Shown here piece after piece: positions 32,305 to 43,160 of a DNA stretch of 64,000 nt. The stretch covers positions 353,278-417,277 of the forward strand of contig JALMQS010000677.1 in NCBI GenBank assembly GCA_024734495.1. The letters are read 5' to 3'. Within the stretch, counting starts at the first letter, position 1. Each line of letters starts with the position of its first letter. Below the pieces are notes generated by a model. That model ran no database searches and was not told the origin of the DNA. It worked only from the letters and a program-made list of their open reading frames with translations. Position numbers and translations under genes: made by a program. The stretch is from Forficula auricularia. Taxonomy: Eukaryota > Arthropoda > Insecta > Dermaptera > Forficulidae.

Positions 32305-33497
32305 TGATATAATATATTAATTTTATTTATCTTGAATTTGAGATATTCACATTTACTCGTGTCGGTAGCCATGTGGTTAGTACATCTATTTTTATTGAAT
32401 TGCTGATTATAATAAAGACAGTTTAAACATTTTTTAATTTCACTTACACATCTATGAGATTCATGATCATCGGCACAGATCAAACATTTGACACTATTTG
32501 AACATTTTTTCTGGCTATGATTCGCTCTTCCACATCTTAGGCACAAATTTATGTTAAGAATATCATAAGCTCTACAGGATTGATGTCCAACATATAACCT
32601 ATATCCACTATTCTTAACATGCATGTAAGTCTCAGGTGCAACCTCGAGAATAAGAGTACGCTTGCCAATGGAATTCCTATAGTCGGCCAAAATGTTGAAA
32701 CCACCATCAAACTCTAAAAAGTTTCTGTTTCGAATATCCTCACATAATTCCTCCTTGTCCATATTATTTTCTAGATTAACTATTTTAATTTTTGGTAAAG
32801 TTTTTTTTTCAAGTTCGACGTTAAATTCTTGACTTAGTTTTTCACTTAGCACAGACTTGGTTCTTTGAACATCCTCCTTATTTTTACAGTCTATAGTCAC
32901 TAGACCGTCACTATGCGATATAACTTTGTTGATTGGCACAGCCAGGTCGCATGTTAATTTTTTTACAACACATTCATATGTTTTTTTATTATTTTTATTA
33001 TCTTTGGGTTTCACTTGAATGCTAGTTACTCCACTAGAAATTGATTTACCTCTTGGCCACGCACAAGCCCCCGCAAAGGTCGCATATGGAGGCCTATAAG
33101 TACCACCTTCCTTTTTACTTTCTAAAAGCTCTCTTAAAAGATTATTTTTTTCTTTTAGTTCAGTGTTGAGTTGTTTCAATAGTCCATTTTCAATTCCAAT
33201 TGCTGTCATATCCTCCGACTCCTGTAAATCCAGATCCTTGGTTGTATTTAAAGATCGGTTATTATATAAGTCGTTTTTTAATTCTTCTTTTTCATATAAC
33301 TTTATTTGCAAAATGATTCTTCTTGCATTTTCATCCAAAACATGACTGTTATAATCCTGCTTAGAAGTTATGTTTTGATCATGATGCTGTGGACAAATTA
33401 CCAGCATATTACCTATGTATTGTCCCTTTCCATTTTTATTAAAATCACCTTTATGATACACATTTTCACATATTACACAAATAACAATTTTAGGCAC
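32238..33497 (-). CDS. LINE 2 ORF1: Gag-like nucleic-acid-binding protein
   Basis: 419 codons, intact. The N-terminus has CVICENVYHKG and CPQHH, resembling a PHD-like zinc module. A Lys/Glu-rich helical part follows (about residues 75-130). The C-terminus has three Cys/His knuckles: CLRCGRANHSQKKC, CLICADDHESHRC and CLNC...RCTNH...C. This arrangement is typical of ORF1 in CR1/jockey-type LINEs, where it coats the RNA. The end overlaps the start of ORF2 by about 67 bp. Confidence 0.8.
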   Translation of the reverse strand: MPKIVICVICENVYHKGDFNKNGKGQYIGNMLVICPQHHDQNITSKQDYNSHVLDENARRIILQIKLYEKEELKNDLYNNRSLNTTKDLDLQESEDMTAIGIENGLLKQLNTELKEKNNLLRELLESKKEGGTYRPPYATFAGACAWPRGKSISSGVTSIQVKPKDNKNNKKTYECVVKKLTCDLAVPINKVISHSDGLVTIDCKNKEDVQRTKSVLSEKLSQEFNVELEKKTLPKIKIVNLENNMDKEELCEDIRNRNFLEFDGGFNILADYRNSIGKRTLILEVAPETYMHVKNSGYRLYVGHQSCRAYDILNINLCLRCGRANHSQKKCSNSVKCLICADDHESHRCVSEIKKCLNCLYYNQQFNKNRCTNHMATDTSKCEYLKFKINKINILYQWLLLILILIMKLVSWKKNYKI

Positions 33498-33603
33498 TTT
33501 GATATTTGAATGACACTTAAAAACTTTGTCTGTATGGTAAAGATTAAATCAGAATACTCAAATCCACTTTGTATTAAAAATATCATTTTTATTTATTTTT
33601 TTA

Positions 33604-36340
33604 GGCGCCGACTGCCCCACTACAAGTATAGACAAATACAAAAGTGTGGACGATTATTACTACGAAGAGTGCGTTTGTGGTTTTGTCGAAATATCTTAAT
33701 ACGAGAGTCATATACGTGACCAGCATGCAGCCGATATACCCTTAAATAGTAAAAGGCAATTTCAACGTCCTATAATCATGACTCATCAAAACGAAATTCA
33801 TTGTAATTTAACTGAAGTATCATTTATGAAAAAAACAGAAAATACGATAGATATTCAGAGCTCTTCAAAGATAGGACCTTTCGCATGTAGCAAATGTCCA
33901 AACAAAAATAATACCAAAAACTCCTTGAATAGACATTTTGTGACTCATTCTCGTAGAGAGAAGTTATTCAGCTGTGATCAGTGCGAGAAAAAATTCTCAC
34001 AAAAGTCCAAGCTTAAAACACATATGCTGATTCACACTGGGGAGAAGTTATTCGGCTGTGATCATTGCAAGAAGAAATTCTTACTAAAGGGAAATCTCAA
34101 AATACATTTATTGACCCACACTGGAGAGAAGTTATTCGGCTGTGATCACTGCGATAAGAAATTCTTACTAAAGGGAAATCTCAAAACACATTTATTGTCC
34201 CACACTGGGGAGAAGTTATTCGGCTGTGATCACTGCGAGAAAAAATTCTCACAAAAGTCCATACTTAAAAGACATATAATGATTCACACTGGGGAGAAGT
34301 TATTCGGCTGTGATCACTGCGATAAGAAATTCTTACAAAAGGGAAATCTCAAAACACATTTATTGTCCCACACTATGGAGAAGTTATTCGGCTGTGATCA
34401 CTGCGATAAGAAATTCTTACAAAAGGGAAATCTCAAAACACATTTATTGTCCCACACTGGGGAGAAGTTATTCGGCTGTGATCACTGCGAGAAAAAATTC
34501 TTACAAAAGTCCATACTTAAAAGACATATAATGATTCACACTGGGGAGAAGTTATTCGGCTGTGATCACTGCGATAAGAAATTCTTACTAAAGGGAAATC
34601 TCAAAACACATTTATTGTCCCACACTGGGGAGAAGTTATTCGGCTGTGATCACTGCGATAAGAAATTCTCACGAAAGGGAAATCTCAAAACACATTTATT
34701 GTCCCACACTGGGGAGAAGTTATTCGCCTGTTATCACTGCGAGAAAAAATTCTCACAAAAGTCCATACTTAAAACACATATGCTGATTCACACTGGGGAA
34801 AAGTTATTCGGCTGTGATCAGTGCGAGAAAAAATTCTCACAAAAGTCCATACTTAAAAGACATATAATGATTCACACTGGGGAGAAGTTATTCGGCTGTG
34901 ATCACTGCGATAAGAAATTCTTACTAAAGGGAAATCTCAAAACACATTTATTGTCCCACACTATGGAGAAGTTATTCGGCTGTGATCACTGCGATAAGAA
35001 ATTCTTACAAAAGGGAAATCTCAAAACACATTTATTGTCCCACACTGGGGAGAAGTTATTCGGCTGTGATCACTGCGAGAAAAAATTCTTACAAAAGTCC
35101 ATACTTAAAAGACATATAATGATTCACACTGGGGAGAAGTTATTCGGCTGTGATCACTGCGATAAGAAATTCTTACTAAAGGGAAATCTCAAAACACATT
35201 TATTGTCCCACACTGGGGAGAAGTTATTCGGCTGTGATCACTGCGATAAGAAATTCTCACGAAAGGGAAATCTCAAAACACATTTATTGTCCCACACTGG
35301 GGAGAAGTTATTCGCCTGTTATCACTGCGAGAAAAAATTCTCACAAAAGTCCAAGCTTAAAAGACACATGCTGATTCACACTGGGGAGAAGTTATTCGGC
35401 TGTGATCACTGCGGTAAAAAATTCTCTCAAAAGTCCACGCTTAAAACACATATGCTGATTCACACTGGGGAGAAGTTATTCGGCTGTGATCACTGCGATA
35501 AGAAATTCTTACAAAAGGGAAATCTCAAAACTCATTTATTGTCTCACACTGGGGAGAAGTTATTTTTACTGCGAGAAAAATTTTTCACAAAAGTCCAAGG
35601 TTAAAAGACACATGCTGATTCACACTGGGGAGAAGTTATTCGGCTGTGATAACTGCGATAAAAATTTCTCACAAAAGTCCACGCTTAAAACACATATGCT
35701 GATTCACACTGGTGAGAAGTTTTTCGGCTGTGATCATTGCGAGAAAAAATTCTCACTAAAGGGAAATCTCAAAACACATTTATTGTCCCACACTGGGGAG
35801 AAGTTATTCGGCTGTGATCACTGCGGTAAAAAATTCTCACAAAAGTCCACGCTTAAAACACATATGCTGATTCACACTGGGGAGAAGTTATTCGGCTGTG
35901 ATCACTGCGATAAGAAATTCTTACAAAAGGGAAATCTCAAAACACATTTATTGTCCCACACTGGGGAGAAGTTATTCGGCTGTGATCATTGCGAGAAGAA
36001 ATTCTCACAAAAGTCCAACCTTAAAACACATATGCTGATTCACACTGGGGAAAAGTTATTCGGCTGTGATCATTGCAAGAAGAAATTCTCACTAAAGTCC
36101 AACCTCAAAAGACATTTATGGTCCCACACTGGGGAGAAGTTACTCGGCTGTGATCACTGCTAGAAAAAATTCTCACAAAAGTCCATACTTAAAAGACATA
36201 TAATGATTCACACTGGGGAGAAGTTATTCGTCTGTGATCACTGCAAGAAGAAATTCTCACGAAAATCCACGCTTAAAACACATATGCTGATTCACACTAG
36301 ATAGAAGTTATTCAGCTGTGATCACTAGGAAAAGAAATTC
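33604..36340 (+). pseudogene. ZNF-3: C2H2 zinc-finger pseudogene, about 28 fingers
   Basis: Acceptor ttttttag at 33603, then a frame homologous to exon 3 of zinc-finger gene 1: ADCPTTSIDKYKSVDDYYYEEC...; the first Cys of the N-terminal finger is Tyr and a TAA (33697-33699) interrupts it. From ATG 33778 a 608-codon frame holds one CSKCPNKNNTKNSLNRH finger and about 19 GEKLFGCDHC-type fingers. A deletion of part of one finger near 35565 shifts the frame; a second frame carries about 7 more fingers to a TAG at 36161. Two more damaged fingers follow. Translation from 33778 alone could still yield a 608-residue finger protein, so a residual function cannot be excluded. Confidence 0.85.
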
Positions 36341-36351
36341 TTAAAAAAAAT

Positions 36352-36376
36352 GGGTGCGTGTACTTATGTACGCGCG
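36352..36376. repeat. Hairpin at the probable 3' end of the Helentron
   Basis: GCGTGTAC-TTAT-GTACGCGC, eight pairs with one G-U, lying 210 bp beyond the end of the helicase-endonuclease frame and directly next to the end of inverted-duplication arm 2. Helitron and Helentron 3' ends carry such hairpins; assigning it here is inference. Confidence 0.45.
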
Positions 36377-36584
36377 TGAGAAGTTATGTTTCTTTGGCAT
36401 CATTAAAAATAAGTTTTTAATTGCATACAAATCATTAATTAAAATAAAATAATAAAAGAATTGTAAAAGGATAGTCAACACAGTCAATAAAGTTCAGTTT
36501 AAATTTGAAAAATTAAATAAATAAATATTTATTTTCTTACATTAAGTGTAACATAAATTCTCTCATTATTCGAATGTTTTTTTT

Positions 36585-39224
36585 TTAAATTATGTCCACT
36601 GCCATAGCATCTTCCGGTAATGGCTGAATCGGAACTTCAGTTATCAGTGGCTTATGATAACTAAAATATGATACGAAAAGTTTTGTATTAACAGCGTTGA
36701 GATATCGTGCAAATACAGCATCTATGGTAGTGCCATGTCGTGTTGTCGAAATCAGAGGATTATTATTCATGGCTAGATTCAATTCATTTTGGAGGAAATC
36801 AATAAGTGGACGAGCATCTTCACGGGAAAAATTGACGTTGAAGTCTCCACTTAAAATTACCGGTAACTTGTCTTCTCCTCTACCAAGATATTCTCCTTCA
36901 GCTGTTGTATATGGCCATAATATTCTTTTCAGGAAATGAATGATGTCGTCCATTTTTTGATTTGGAGTAATGTAAATTACCATCAAAACAATTATGTTGC
37001 CATCCTCCATTTTGCATTCAGCTGCACAAAACTCACCAACTGATGTCACTGTTAAACTTGCCAATTCCGCCTGTTTTACAGTCATATCAATGTTTGGAGT
37101 AATGATATTGGTAGTGTCGTGCATATTCTGATAAATGGCAACTCCTCCAGCTCGAACGTTTGATCGCTTATATTGTATTATGCAATTGAAATTTGGTATA
37201 CTAATCGACTCTTCATTGGCTAACCAGGTTTCATTTAAAAGTAAAACATTCGATTTTTGCATAATTGGATCAATGAGATCAATGGAATGAGCACGGAGAC
37301 TTTGACAGTTAAAAGTATATATTGTCAACCCTCTCCTTTGATTAATAAAATCTAACAGATCATTGGTGATAGTTTGTAACCGATTAAGCGAGAGTCTACG
37401 GAATTCTTCTTGAAGACTATTTATAGCTGTGGATGCTCTTCTGCCATGATAGAAAGTGTTATCATTGTCTTTTGTTGTAATGTACAAACCTTGAAGACTA
37501 GTCACCCGCGTCAATGCAACATACACTAATGACAATTGATGTTTTTTATCATATTCATAAACAATTTCAGGGTATGTACTTCCCTGAGATTTATGAATCG
37601 TAGTTGCGCAAGCGCAAACTAAAGGTAGATGTGATCGTTTAATATTTATCGTTTTGTTGTTATTAAGTGGAATAGTTGCAGATCTTCTTCCTATCGGAAC
37701 AGCAGTTGTACTAATTTGATGAGAAGCTGCATGTCCAGCGACTTTTTTCTTTATTTTTTGAACAATTTTTGGTGAGTCTGGGAAATCAAGCCATACAACA
37801 TTCACATCTCCTTCATCATTAAATTCAAGATGAACTAATTTTACAACAGCTCCATTTGCTAAGCCATCTGACACATCGATGTTTGTTGTAATCATATAAA
37901 AAACATTCGGCACAAATACGGTTTCATAAGGCAATCCTCCAGTATCAATGAGCGACATTTTATATAATTTTTGACGTACAGAAGCTGTTTGTTCTGCTGA
38001 AGTACATCCAACAAATACGTCTTTAGCAATTGAAGTAGTTTTATTTTGAGCAGCACTTAAAATTCTGTTATTATATCTTGTGACAGCCTCGTTTGTATTG
38101 AATAATCTGATTCCATGTGGACATTTTACTTCGGCCTCTTGAGTTGTTACAAATCGCGATTCCAATAAAATTAATTCGCGATCGTCGAGTTGTTGACCAT
38201 TCCCAATTTTTGTTAATATTGAAGAAAACTCTTGGTTTGCCTGGCGCATAACTTGATCTAATTCATAAAATTTGAATCCACGCCATAAAATAGGTCCAAC
38301 AATTTTCTGCTTCTGCTGTTTGTAAATTGGAGTAGCTCGTACTGGTGGTAACTGGCTTAGATCTCCAATCAAAATAACATCTAAACCACCAAAATTAGTT
38401 TTGAAATCTCCAGTAATCTGCTTCAATCTAGAGTCAATCTAAAGAAGTAATTCAGCACTAATCATACTTATTTCATCAATGATTAACACTTTGACGTATT
38501 TGAATAGTGCTCTATATTGATGTGCTACTTCAGTGCTTAGTGGAAGTAATCTCGACAAAGATATTTTTAGGGCAGTATGTACGGTAGTCCCGTCAATGGC
38601 AACAGCAGCTTTGACAGTTGAAGCACAAGCGATGTACTAGTTACAGCATCCATCATTCTCATTATATCGATTATAAATTTCCATGATAAGTTTTATGACG
38701 AAAGTCTTACCACATCCAGCTGGACCCGTAAAAAACATTTGAAATGGACTACGGTTTGGAGTTAATAGATTTGAAATGACATGTAGCAAGAGCCCTCTTT
38801 GCTTATCATTTGCCATTCTCATCAATTCGTAAAACTCTATATTTGGCATTAAATTTTCTCGTTTTTTAGATATAGGCCCAAGTTTATCAAGTACAGCTAG
38901 ACGAAGATCACTATTCACATCGGAAAGAGGATTGTTATATAAATTTTGAAATGAATTTGGTTCAGATGCGATGTTAGCAACATCTTGTACTTCAGTTTCA
39001 TCATTGAAACCATCTTCTCGGCATAAATTTCGAGAAATTTCAATTACTTTCTGGATATCCAAATTAGATTCAAATTCTTTTCGATTATTTAAAATTTCAT
39101 TTTCATTCCTATTATATATATCAATAAATTTCATTTCAGCGAGTATTTCCGCATCTTCATTTCGGAAAGGAATATGTAACGTAACCATTTCACGTTTAGC
39201 CGAGTTCAAGTTCGCGTGCCACAT
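36585..39224 (-). pseudogene. Helentron (Helitron) helicase-endonuclease, 5'-truncated
   Basis: Reading from 39224: a region ending MFFTGPAGCGKTFVIKL (Walker A of a PIF1-type SF1 helicase), an in-frame TAG (38637-38639), YIACASTVKAAVAIDG, IIDEISM (Walker B), a second TAG (38439-38441), then 613 open codons with DVILIGDLSQLPPV, ELDQVMRQ, CATTIHKSQGSTYPEI and LVYVALTRV. The C-terminal about 240 residues form an endonuclease (NETWLANEE, LSGDFNVNFS). Fusion of helicase and endonuclease defines the Helentron branch. The N-terminal Rep/HUH nuclease needed for rolling-circle transposition is absent, so the copy is inactive. Confidence 0.85.
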
Positions 39225-39230
39225 GACATA

Positions 39231-39545
39231 TAATCAAACCAGCCTCGCTAATCCTACCCCCGGAGCTCCTTTTCTTCCGCGGGGGGCTCATGTGGGGAAC
39301 ATATTGACCCACAATAAGACTTCAAGAGAGCGCGCCACCGAGGGAGCTCAGGTCAACACCCCAGCGCCACCAAGCCGACGGAAGCGATACGCACAGCCCT
39401 AGTACTACACCAGCGTCCATTCTAGCAACACAAAAAAACTCTCGAGACCAGTTCGAACAACTTGTACATATTTCTTTACTTTTGTAAATAAAGATATTAT
39501 TAAAGGAAGCTTTGTTTGAGAATTATTTCGCCCCGAAATATCCCT
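39231..39545. repeat. Possible solo LTR or retroelement leader
   Basis: Moderately GC-rich sequence between two minus-strand retroelement fragments; contains aaataaag (a polyadenylation-like signal) near 39486-39493 and no coding. The borders are set by where the Helentron and the LINE homologies stop. A second copy is not in the window, so the LTR reading is tentative. Confidence 0.3.
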
Positions 39546-39563
39546 CCAGCTCATGCAGATCCT

Positions 39564-40560
39564 TCATATATAAACCAAATTTTGGAAAATTTTTAAAATT
39601 AGGCATAGTTCTTGGACATGAGTACTATTTACATATGAAAATGTAATATTTTGAATTCTACGAGTAGTAAATAAATTTTGAATTCTTGATATTGACTCTA
39701 ACACTAAACAGTCATTTATAGCAATTTTTTTAATAATATAATTATTACATATAGAATTTCTTCTTAGATATAGTGGCATTTCTTTTGCCTCTGTAATTAA
39801 TGCATTTGTAGGTGAAGATTTGAGGGCTCCTGTGCATTGTCTTATACATCTGTATTGGATTATATCTAATTTGTTAGTAATTGTTTTGGCGGCATTGTGA
39901 AATAATGGACAACCGTAATCAAAATGGGGTCTGATAAAACTTTTATATATTAGTAAACATGTTTTAGGATCTGCTCCCCATGTTGTATTGCATACTGTTT
40001 TGAGAAGGTTAATTTTTCTTCCACATTTTTCAATAATGTAATTTATATGGGTTTTCCAATTAAGCTTGCTATCCAAGTACAGACCCAAAAATTTTACCGA
40101 AGGCTTGACACATGTTTAAATTATTGATACTTAGGAATGATGGAATATCAACTCTATATTTTCTGGTGAAAATTACAGAAGTCGTTTTATCTGGCTCTAA
40201 GTCAAGTCCTAATTCGTTTAGCTTTGCACTCAAATTAGAAATGGTTTCTGAGAGACGGTCTGTGTTTATTCCAAGTGAATGTGAAGTTGTATATAGGCAA
40301 ACATCATCCGCATATTGTAGTATTTTAACTTCTGGGGTTGTACATTCCTCTAATTCTCTTGTGTAGCACATATAGAGTAATGGCGCCAAAATCGTTCCCT
40401 GTCCGATTCCCTTTGATATTCTTCGAGGGTCTATTTGCAGATTTTTATTGTGGATAAAAATTGTCCGAGAGTGGGTAATATTTGTAATGATATTGAATAT
40501 AGTACTTGGCATTTTCATTTTAATTAATTTACATGCCAAAATATCTACATTGATATTATC
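39564..40560 (-). pseudogene. LINE reverse transcriptase fragment (I-type)
   Basis: First frame (40539-40069): GIGQGTILAPLLYMCYTREL and ILQYADDVCLYTT (RT motifs B and C). After a one-step frame change near 40075 the second frame (40088-39564): LYLDSKLNWKTHINYII, FIRPHFDYGCPLFH, SSPTNALITEAKEMPLYLRR. The order matches the LINE at 47852, but sequences are clearly diverged, so it is another family of the same type. Endonuclease, early RT and RNase H parts are missing. Confidence 0.8.
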
Positions 40561-40584
40561 AAACGAGCTTTTCGTGCGTACGAG

Positions 40585-40693
40585 CTTTTCGTGCGTGCCT
40601 TCGGCACGCCCTCGAAGCTCGGCCCTCCGGGCTGGTGCCCTGGCGGGCAGCGTCTCGGTCCAAAAATCTTATTCCTCTTAAAAAACCACACTC
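40585..40693 (-). repeat. GC-rich 109-bp repeat, copy 2
   Basis: Complement of 22044-22152 over its whole length with few differences. The segment gagcttttcgtgcgt is tandemly repeated at its hairpin side (40565-40590). It abuts the truncated 5' end of a LINE fragment. Confidence 0.65.
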
Positions 40694-40699
40694 CAAATG

Positions 40700-41100
40700 T
40701 ATACCCGTAAACTACAGAAAATACATCGTCTCTTAAAAGTTTCGCCTCTTTAATTTTTGAGTGGCCTGGGGGGGGGGGGGGAGGAACAATTATCAATATA
40801 TTTAATGTTTCTTAATTTAAAATGAATTGGAGTCTTTCATTTCAAAATTCGAGTCCAAATAAGAATTATATTTCAAATTTGCCTGGTTAATGAAAATCGA
40901 TTGGAGCCATCAGTTTAAAATCCGAGCTGACAATTATATTTCAAATTTGCCTCGTTAATTAATATATATTTAATGTTTCTTAATTTAAAATCTATTGGTG
41001 ATTTTTCATTTTCATTCGAGTTCAAATGAATACAATATTATCTCGACACAAAGTCTAAATCAAAAATATATAGTTTTAGTAACAGAAATCAAGGTATAAA
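40700..41100. other. Non-coding DNA with partial tandem similarity
   Basis: A G run (40767-40781) precedes AT-rich sequence in which tatatttaatgtttcttaat occurs twice (about 40795, 40965) and aattatatttcaaatttgcc occurs twice (about 40864, 40931). Old local duplication; no gene. Confidence 0.5.
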
Positions 41101-41106
41101 TATTAA

Positions 41107-41172
41107 TGTTACATTGGTCTAATGGCTAGAGCTCATGCCCTTAGTTCAAGAGTTCGTCGGTTCGATTTCTAG
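41107..41172 (+). mobile_element. tRNA-like SINE head
   Basis: A box in TTGGTCTAATGGCTAGAGC and B box GGTTCGATTTC at tRNA spacing, with a weakly paired acceptor. Sequence differs from the other two SINE heads. The body is not defined; a near-duplicate taagcgttgttacaaat/taagtgttgttacaaat (about 41203 and 41634) may be related to the end of this unit or of the foldback that follows. Confidence 0.5.
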
Positions 41173-41216
41173 GCAAGAGGGTAATTTTTTTAGAGAAATT
41201 TCTCTAAGCGTTGTTA

Positions 41217-41446
41217 CAAATATATATAGTATAAGACGTATGTTTCGTCATTTTATTTTTGACTTTCTCAGCGACTTATTTCTCAACTCAATTGTCCAAT
41301 ATCATTATGAGAAACATTCTTTTTTCTTCTTTTCCAATTTTTTTAGATAGAATATTTCACATAATTATCGGAAATTGATTTGAGAATTAAGTTGCTGAGA
41401 AAGTCACAAATAAAATGACGAAACGTGTACGTCTTATTTAATATAA
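41217..41446. repeat. Foldback with decayed hammerhead cores on both arms
   Basis: Arms at about 41217-41291 and 41373-41446 are inverted copies. On the right arm (plus) CTGAGAA, stem II GTC...GAC, GAAACGTGTACGTC; on the left arm (minus) a similar series with GAAACATACGTC. One core base differs from CUGANGA and helix I pairs poorly, so activity is doubtful. Confidence 0.45.
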
Positions 41447-41879
41447 AACTAATTAAATTATGGATATGATTAACCACCAAACGATTAATCAGAAAAATTT
41501 ACTCTCTTTTGATTAGAGTATATTTCATGTATCTGTGATTTCAATTTCGATATAAAGTTTTTAATTTGACCGGGCCATATTCGATCCTGTTTGAAATTGA
41601 TCGCCGGGACATCTAGTGGCGGAAAAAGGAAGCTAAGTGTTGTTACAAATTAATCTAGACAAATCTTATATAGTATATGCCCCCTTAATATCAATGAATA
41701 TTGCAGTAATAATTGCACGATTTAAAAAACCCAAAATGAATGTCATTATTTAAAATTGTAAGATTGTCTAGAGTGGTTTTACCTTTTCTAAAACCATTTT
41801 GACTGTTGCCCAGTAAATTTGTAAATGGGGGCAGTGCACCAGCCCTTAGATATAGAGAATATTAGCCTGGTTATTTTCC

Positions 41880-42482
41880 GTGGTTGGTCAGGGATTAAAT
41901 TGTTTGAATAGATTCTATATATAAGACCCGCTGACCACGGAAAATCGGCAGGCGGCTCAGCCAGCCAGCAAGGCAATAGGAGAGGGGTTCGAAGAGACGG
42001 GGGAGGTAAGAGCGAGGCGTTGGCAAGCGGGCAGACGCCGAGAGACTTGGGTGATAGCCTTCGGGCGGTGAGGGTGGGAGCCTTCGGGCGGTAAGGGTGT
42101 GGGGGCGCCAAGGGGTGGCGGAGGGCATTAGTGTGGGGCGCCAAGGGTGGCGGAGTACATGAGTGTGAGAGGGTGACTCGCCAAGGGGTGGCGGAGGGCA
42201 TTAGTGTGGGGCGCCAAGGGTGGCGGAGTACATGAGTGTGAGAGGGTGACTCGCCAAGGGGTGGCGGAGGGCATTAGTGTGGGGCGCCAAGGGTGGCGGA
42301 GTACATTATTATGAGGGGGTGGTTCGCCATGGGGTGGCGGAGCGTATATTGTGTGGGGACAACGGGGATCCCGTAGAGAGAGAGAGAGCGTTAACAAGCG
42401 TGCGGGGGTGGATCGCCGAGGGGTGGCTGAGTGCGTATGTATGGGTGTGAGTGCATGGGATGAGAATGTGACGATCGTCAAG
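41880..42482 (+). repeat. Promoter-like repeat R-A, copy 1: TATA box, GC-rich leader, 73-bp minisatellite, donor-like end
   Basis: TATATATAAG at 41916-41925 is followed by GC-rich sequence very unlike the rest of the window. From about 42105 to 42310 a 73-bp unit (with gactcgccaaggggtggcgg) is repeated about three times. It ends CAAG|GTATGT, a strong splice-donor match (42483). The copy at 44930-45736 has the same front (ttgtttgaatagat/c, ataggagaggggctt), a different minisatellite and the same end. Long minus-strand frames in the minisatellite are repeat artefacts. Confidence 0.6.
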
Positions 42483-43160
42483 GTATGTGTGATATTATAT
42501 TCATAAATTATATTTCATTATAACCTATAGATTGTTACGGATTAATATAGTCATAGATACCAGATATGTTTGCTTAATTAAAGAAACCAATGTATTAAGT
42601 CTATTAATTAAGGTCATGGTACGACTACCCCCCTATAGATTGTTTATCTAATTGAGCGATATAACAATATATAGGGCGTCTAATTAAATAAGTGTGCCTA
42701 TTGTAATAACAATATAATTCGGAGCCAAATGGGTTATCCATATATATTGGTTGCTTAATTAAGGAAGCATAGTTGATATAATAACACTTAGAAATTGCTC
42801 ATAGTCATAAGCGTGAAAGTAAATTCATTATTCTGATGTAATGACATGGAAAAATTTCAACATTGTTAATAGTCTTACATGTCAAACAAATTTTACTATG
42901 TTCATTAATTCTCTTCTGATGAAATTGACAATTTAAATTGCTTGTAAATTCACGAGACCATTTATCAATTATTCGATGACCAATGTAACTTAAACTTTTC
43001 CTTATTAAATAATTTTTCCATTAATTAATGTTTTTATTGAGTTTAACTAAATTAGTTCCTGAAGACTCCCTAAATAAATTAAGTGGTTTTTTATTTCTTA
43101 AATTCAGGTAACTACCAGAGAGAGGGGGCCAACCGACCTTCCGGCTTGTTTGACCCTTTC
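42483..43160 (+). repeat. R-A copy 1: intron-like part and acceptor
   Basis: AT-rich with repeated cttaattaa words between the donor at 42483 and ttcttaaattcag|GTAACTACC (exon-like start 43108). The stretch accagagagaggg...cgaccttccgg after it recurs after the second copy (46985-47020). Suggests a non-coding exon, intron and second exon carried inside a repeat. Confidence 0.45.

Larger units (their letters stand above)
28838..33526 (-). mobile_element. LINE 2 (jockey/CR1-like), nearly full length, inserted in the arm 2 intron
   Basis: Minus-strand unit: ORF1 (33497-32238), ORF2 (endonuclease plus RT, 32304-29613), a 3' UTR containing a SINE, and an (AAAT)n tail at 28838-28863. Arm 1 shows the uninterrupted host sequence (ttggccatactcagtatgg), so the insert occupies the gap between ggccata and gtatggtaaag. 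ORF2 has no RNase H domain. A precise target duplication could not be recognised. Four breaks in ORF2 make it inactive. Confidence 0.85.
26300..36340 (+). repeat. Arm 2 of the large inverted gene duplication
   Basis: Inverted counterpart of 20335-23495, expanded by a TTAA MITE (27290-27980), a LINE (28838-33526) containing a SINE, and a much longer finger array. Removing these gives the same order: exon-1-like segment, exon 2 remnant, finger exon. The centre between the arms (about 23495-26300) holds LINE pieces, a minisatellite and a MITE copy. Confidence 0.85.

Noticed and set aside
33958..36300. CRISPR-like array with regular repeats
   Set aside because: The 84-bp period is that of coding C2H2 fingers; repeats are contiguous without spacers and the genome is eukaryotic.
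39231..39545. Confident solo LTR call
   Set aside because: No second copy, no clear TG...CA borders and no short flanking duplication; reported at low confidence.
41203..41650. 17-bp near-repeat as target duplication of one insertion
   Set aside because: One mismatch and no recognisable element ends at both sides; kept only as a remark.
41788..42481. Overlapping Pro/His/Ser-rich minus-strand frames of 77-137 codons
   Set aside because: They follow the 73-bp minisatellite of R-A; repeats with a period not divisible by three keep several frames open.
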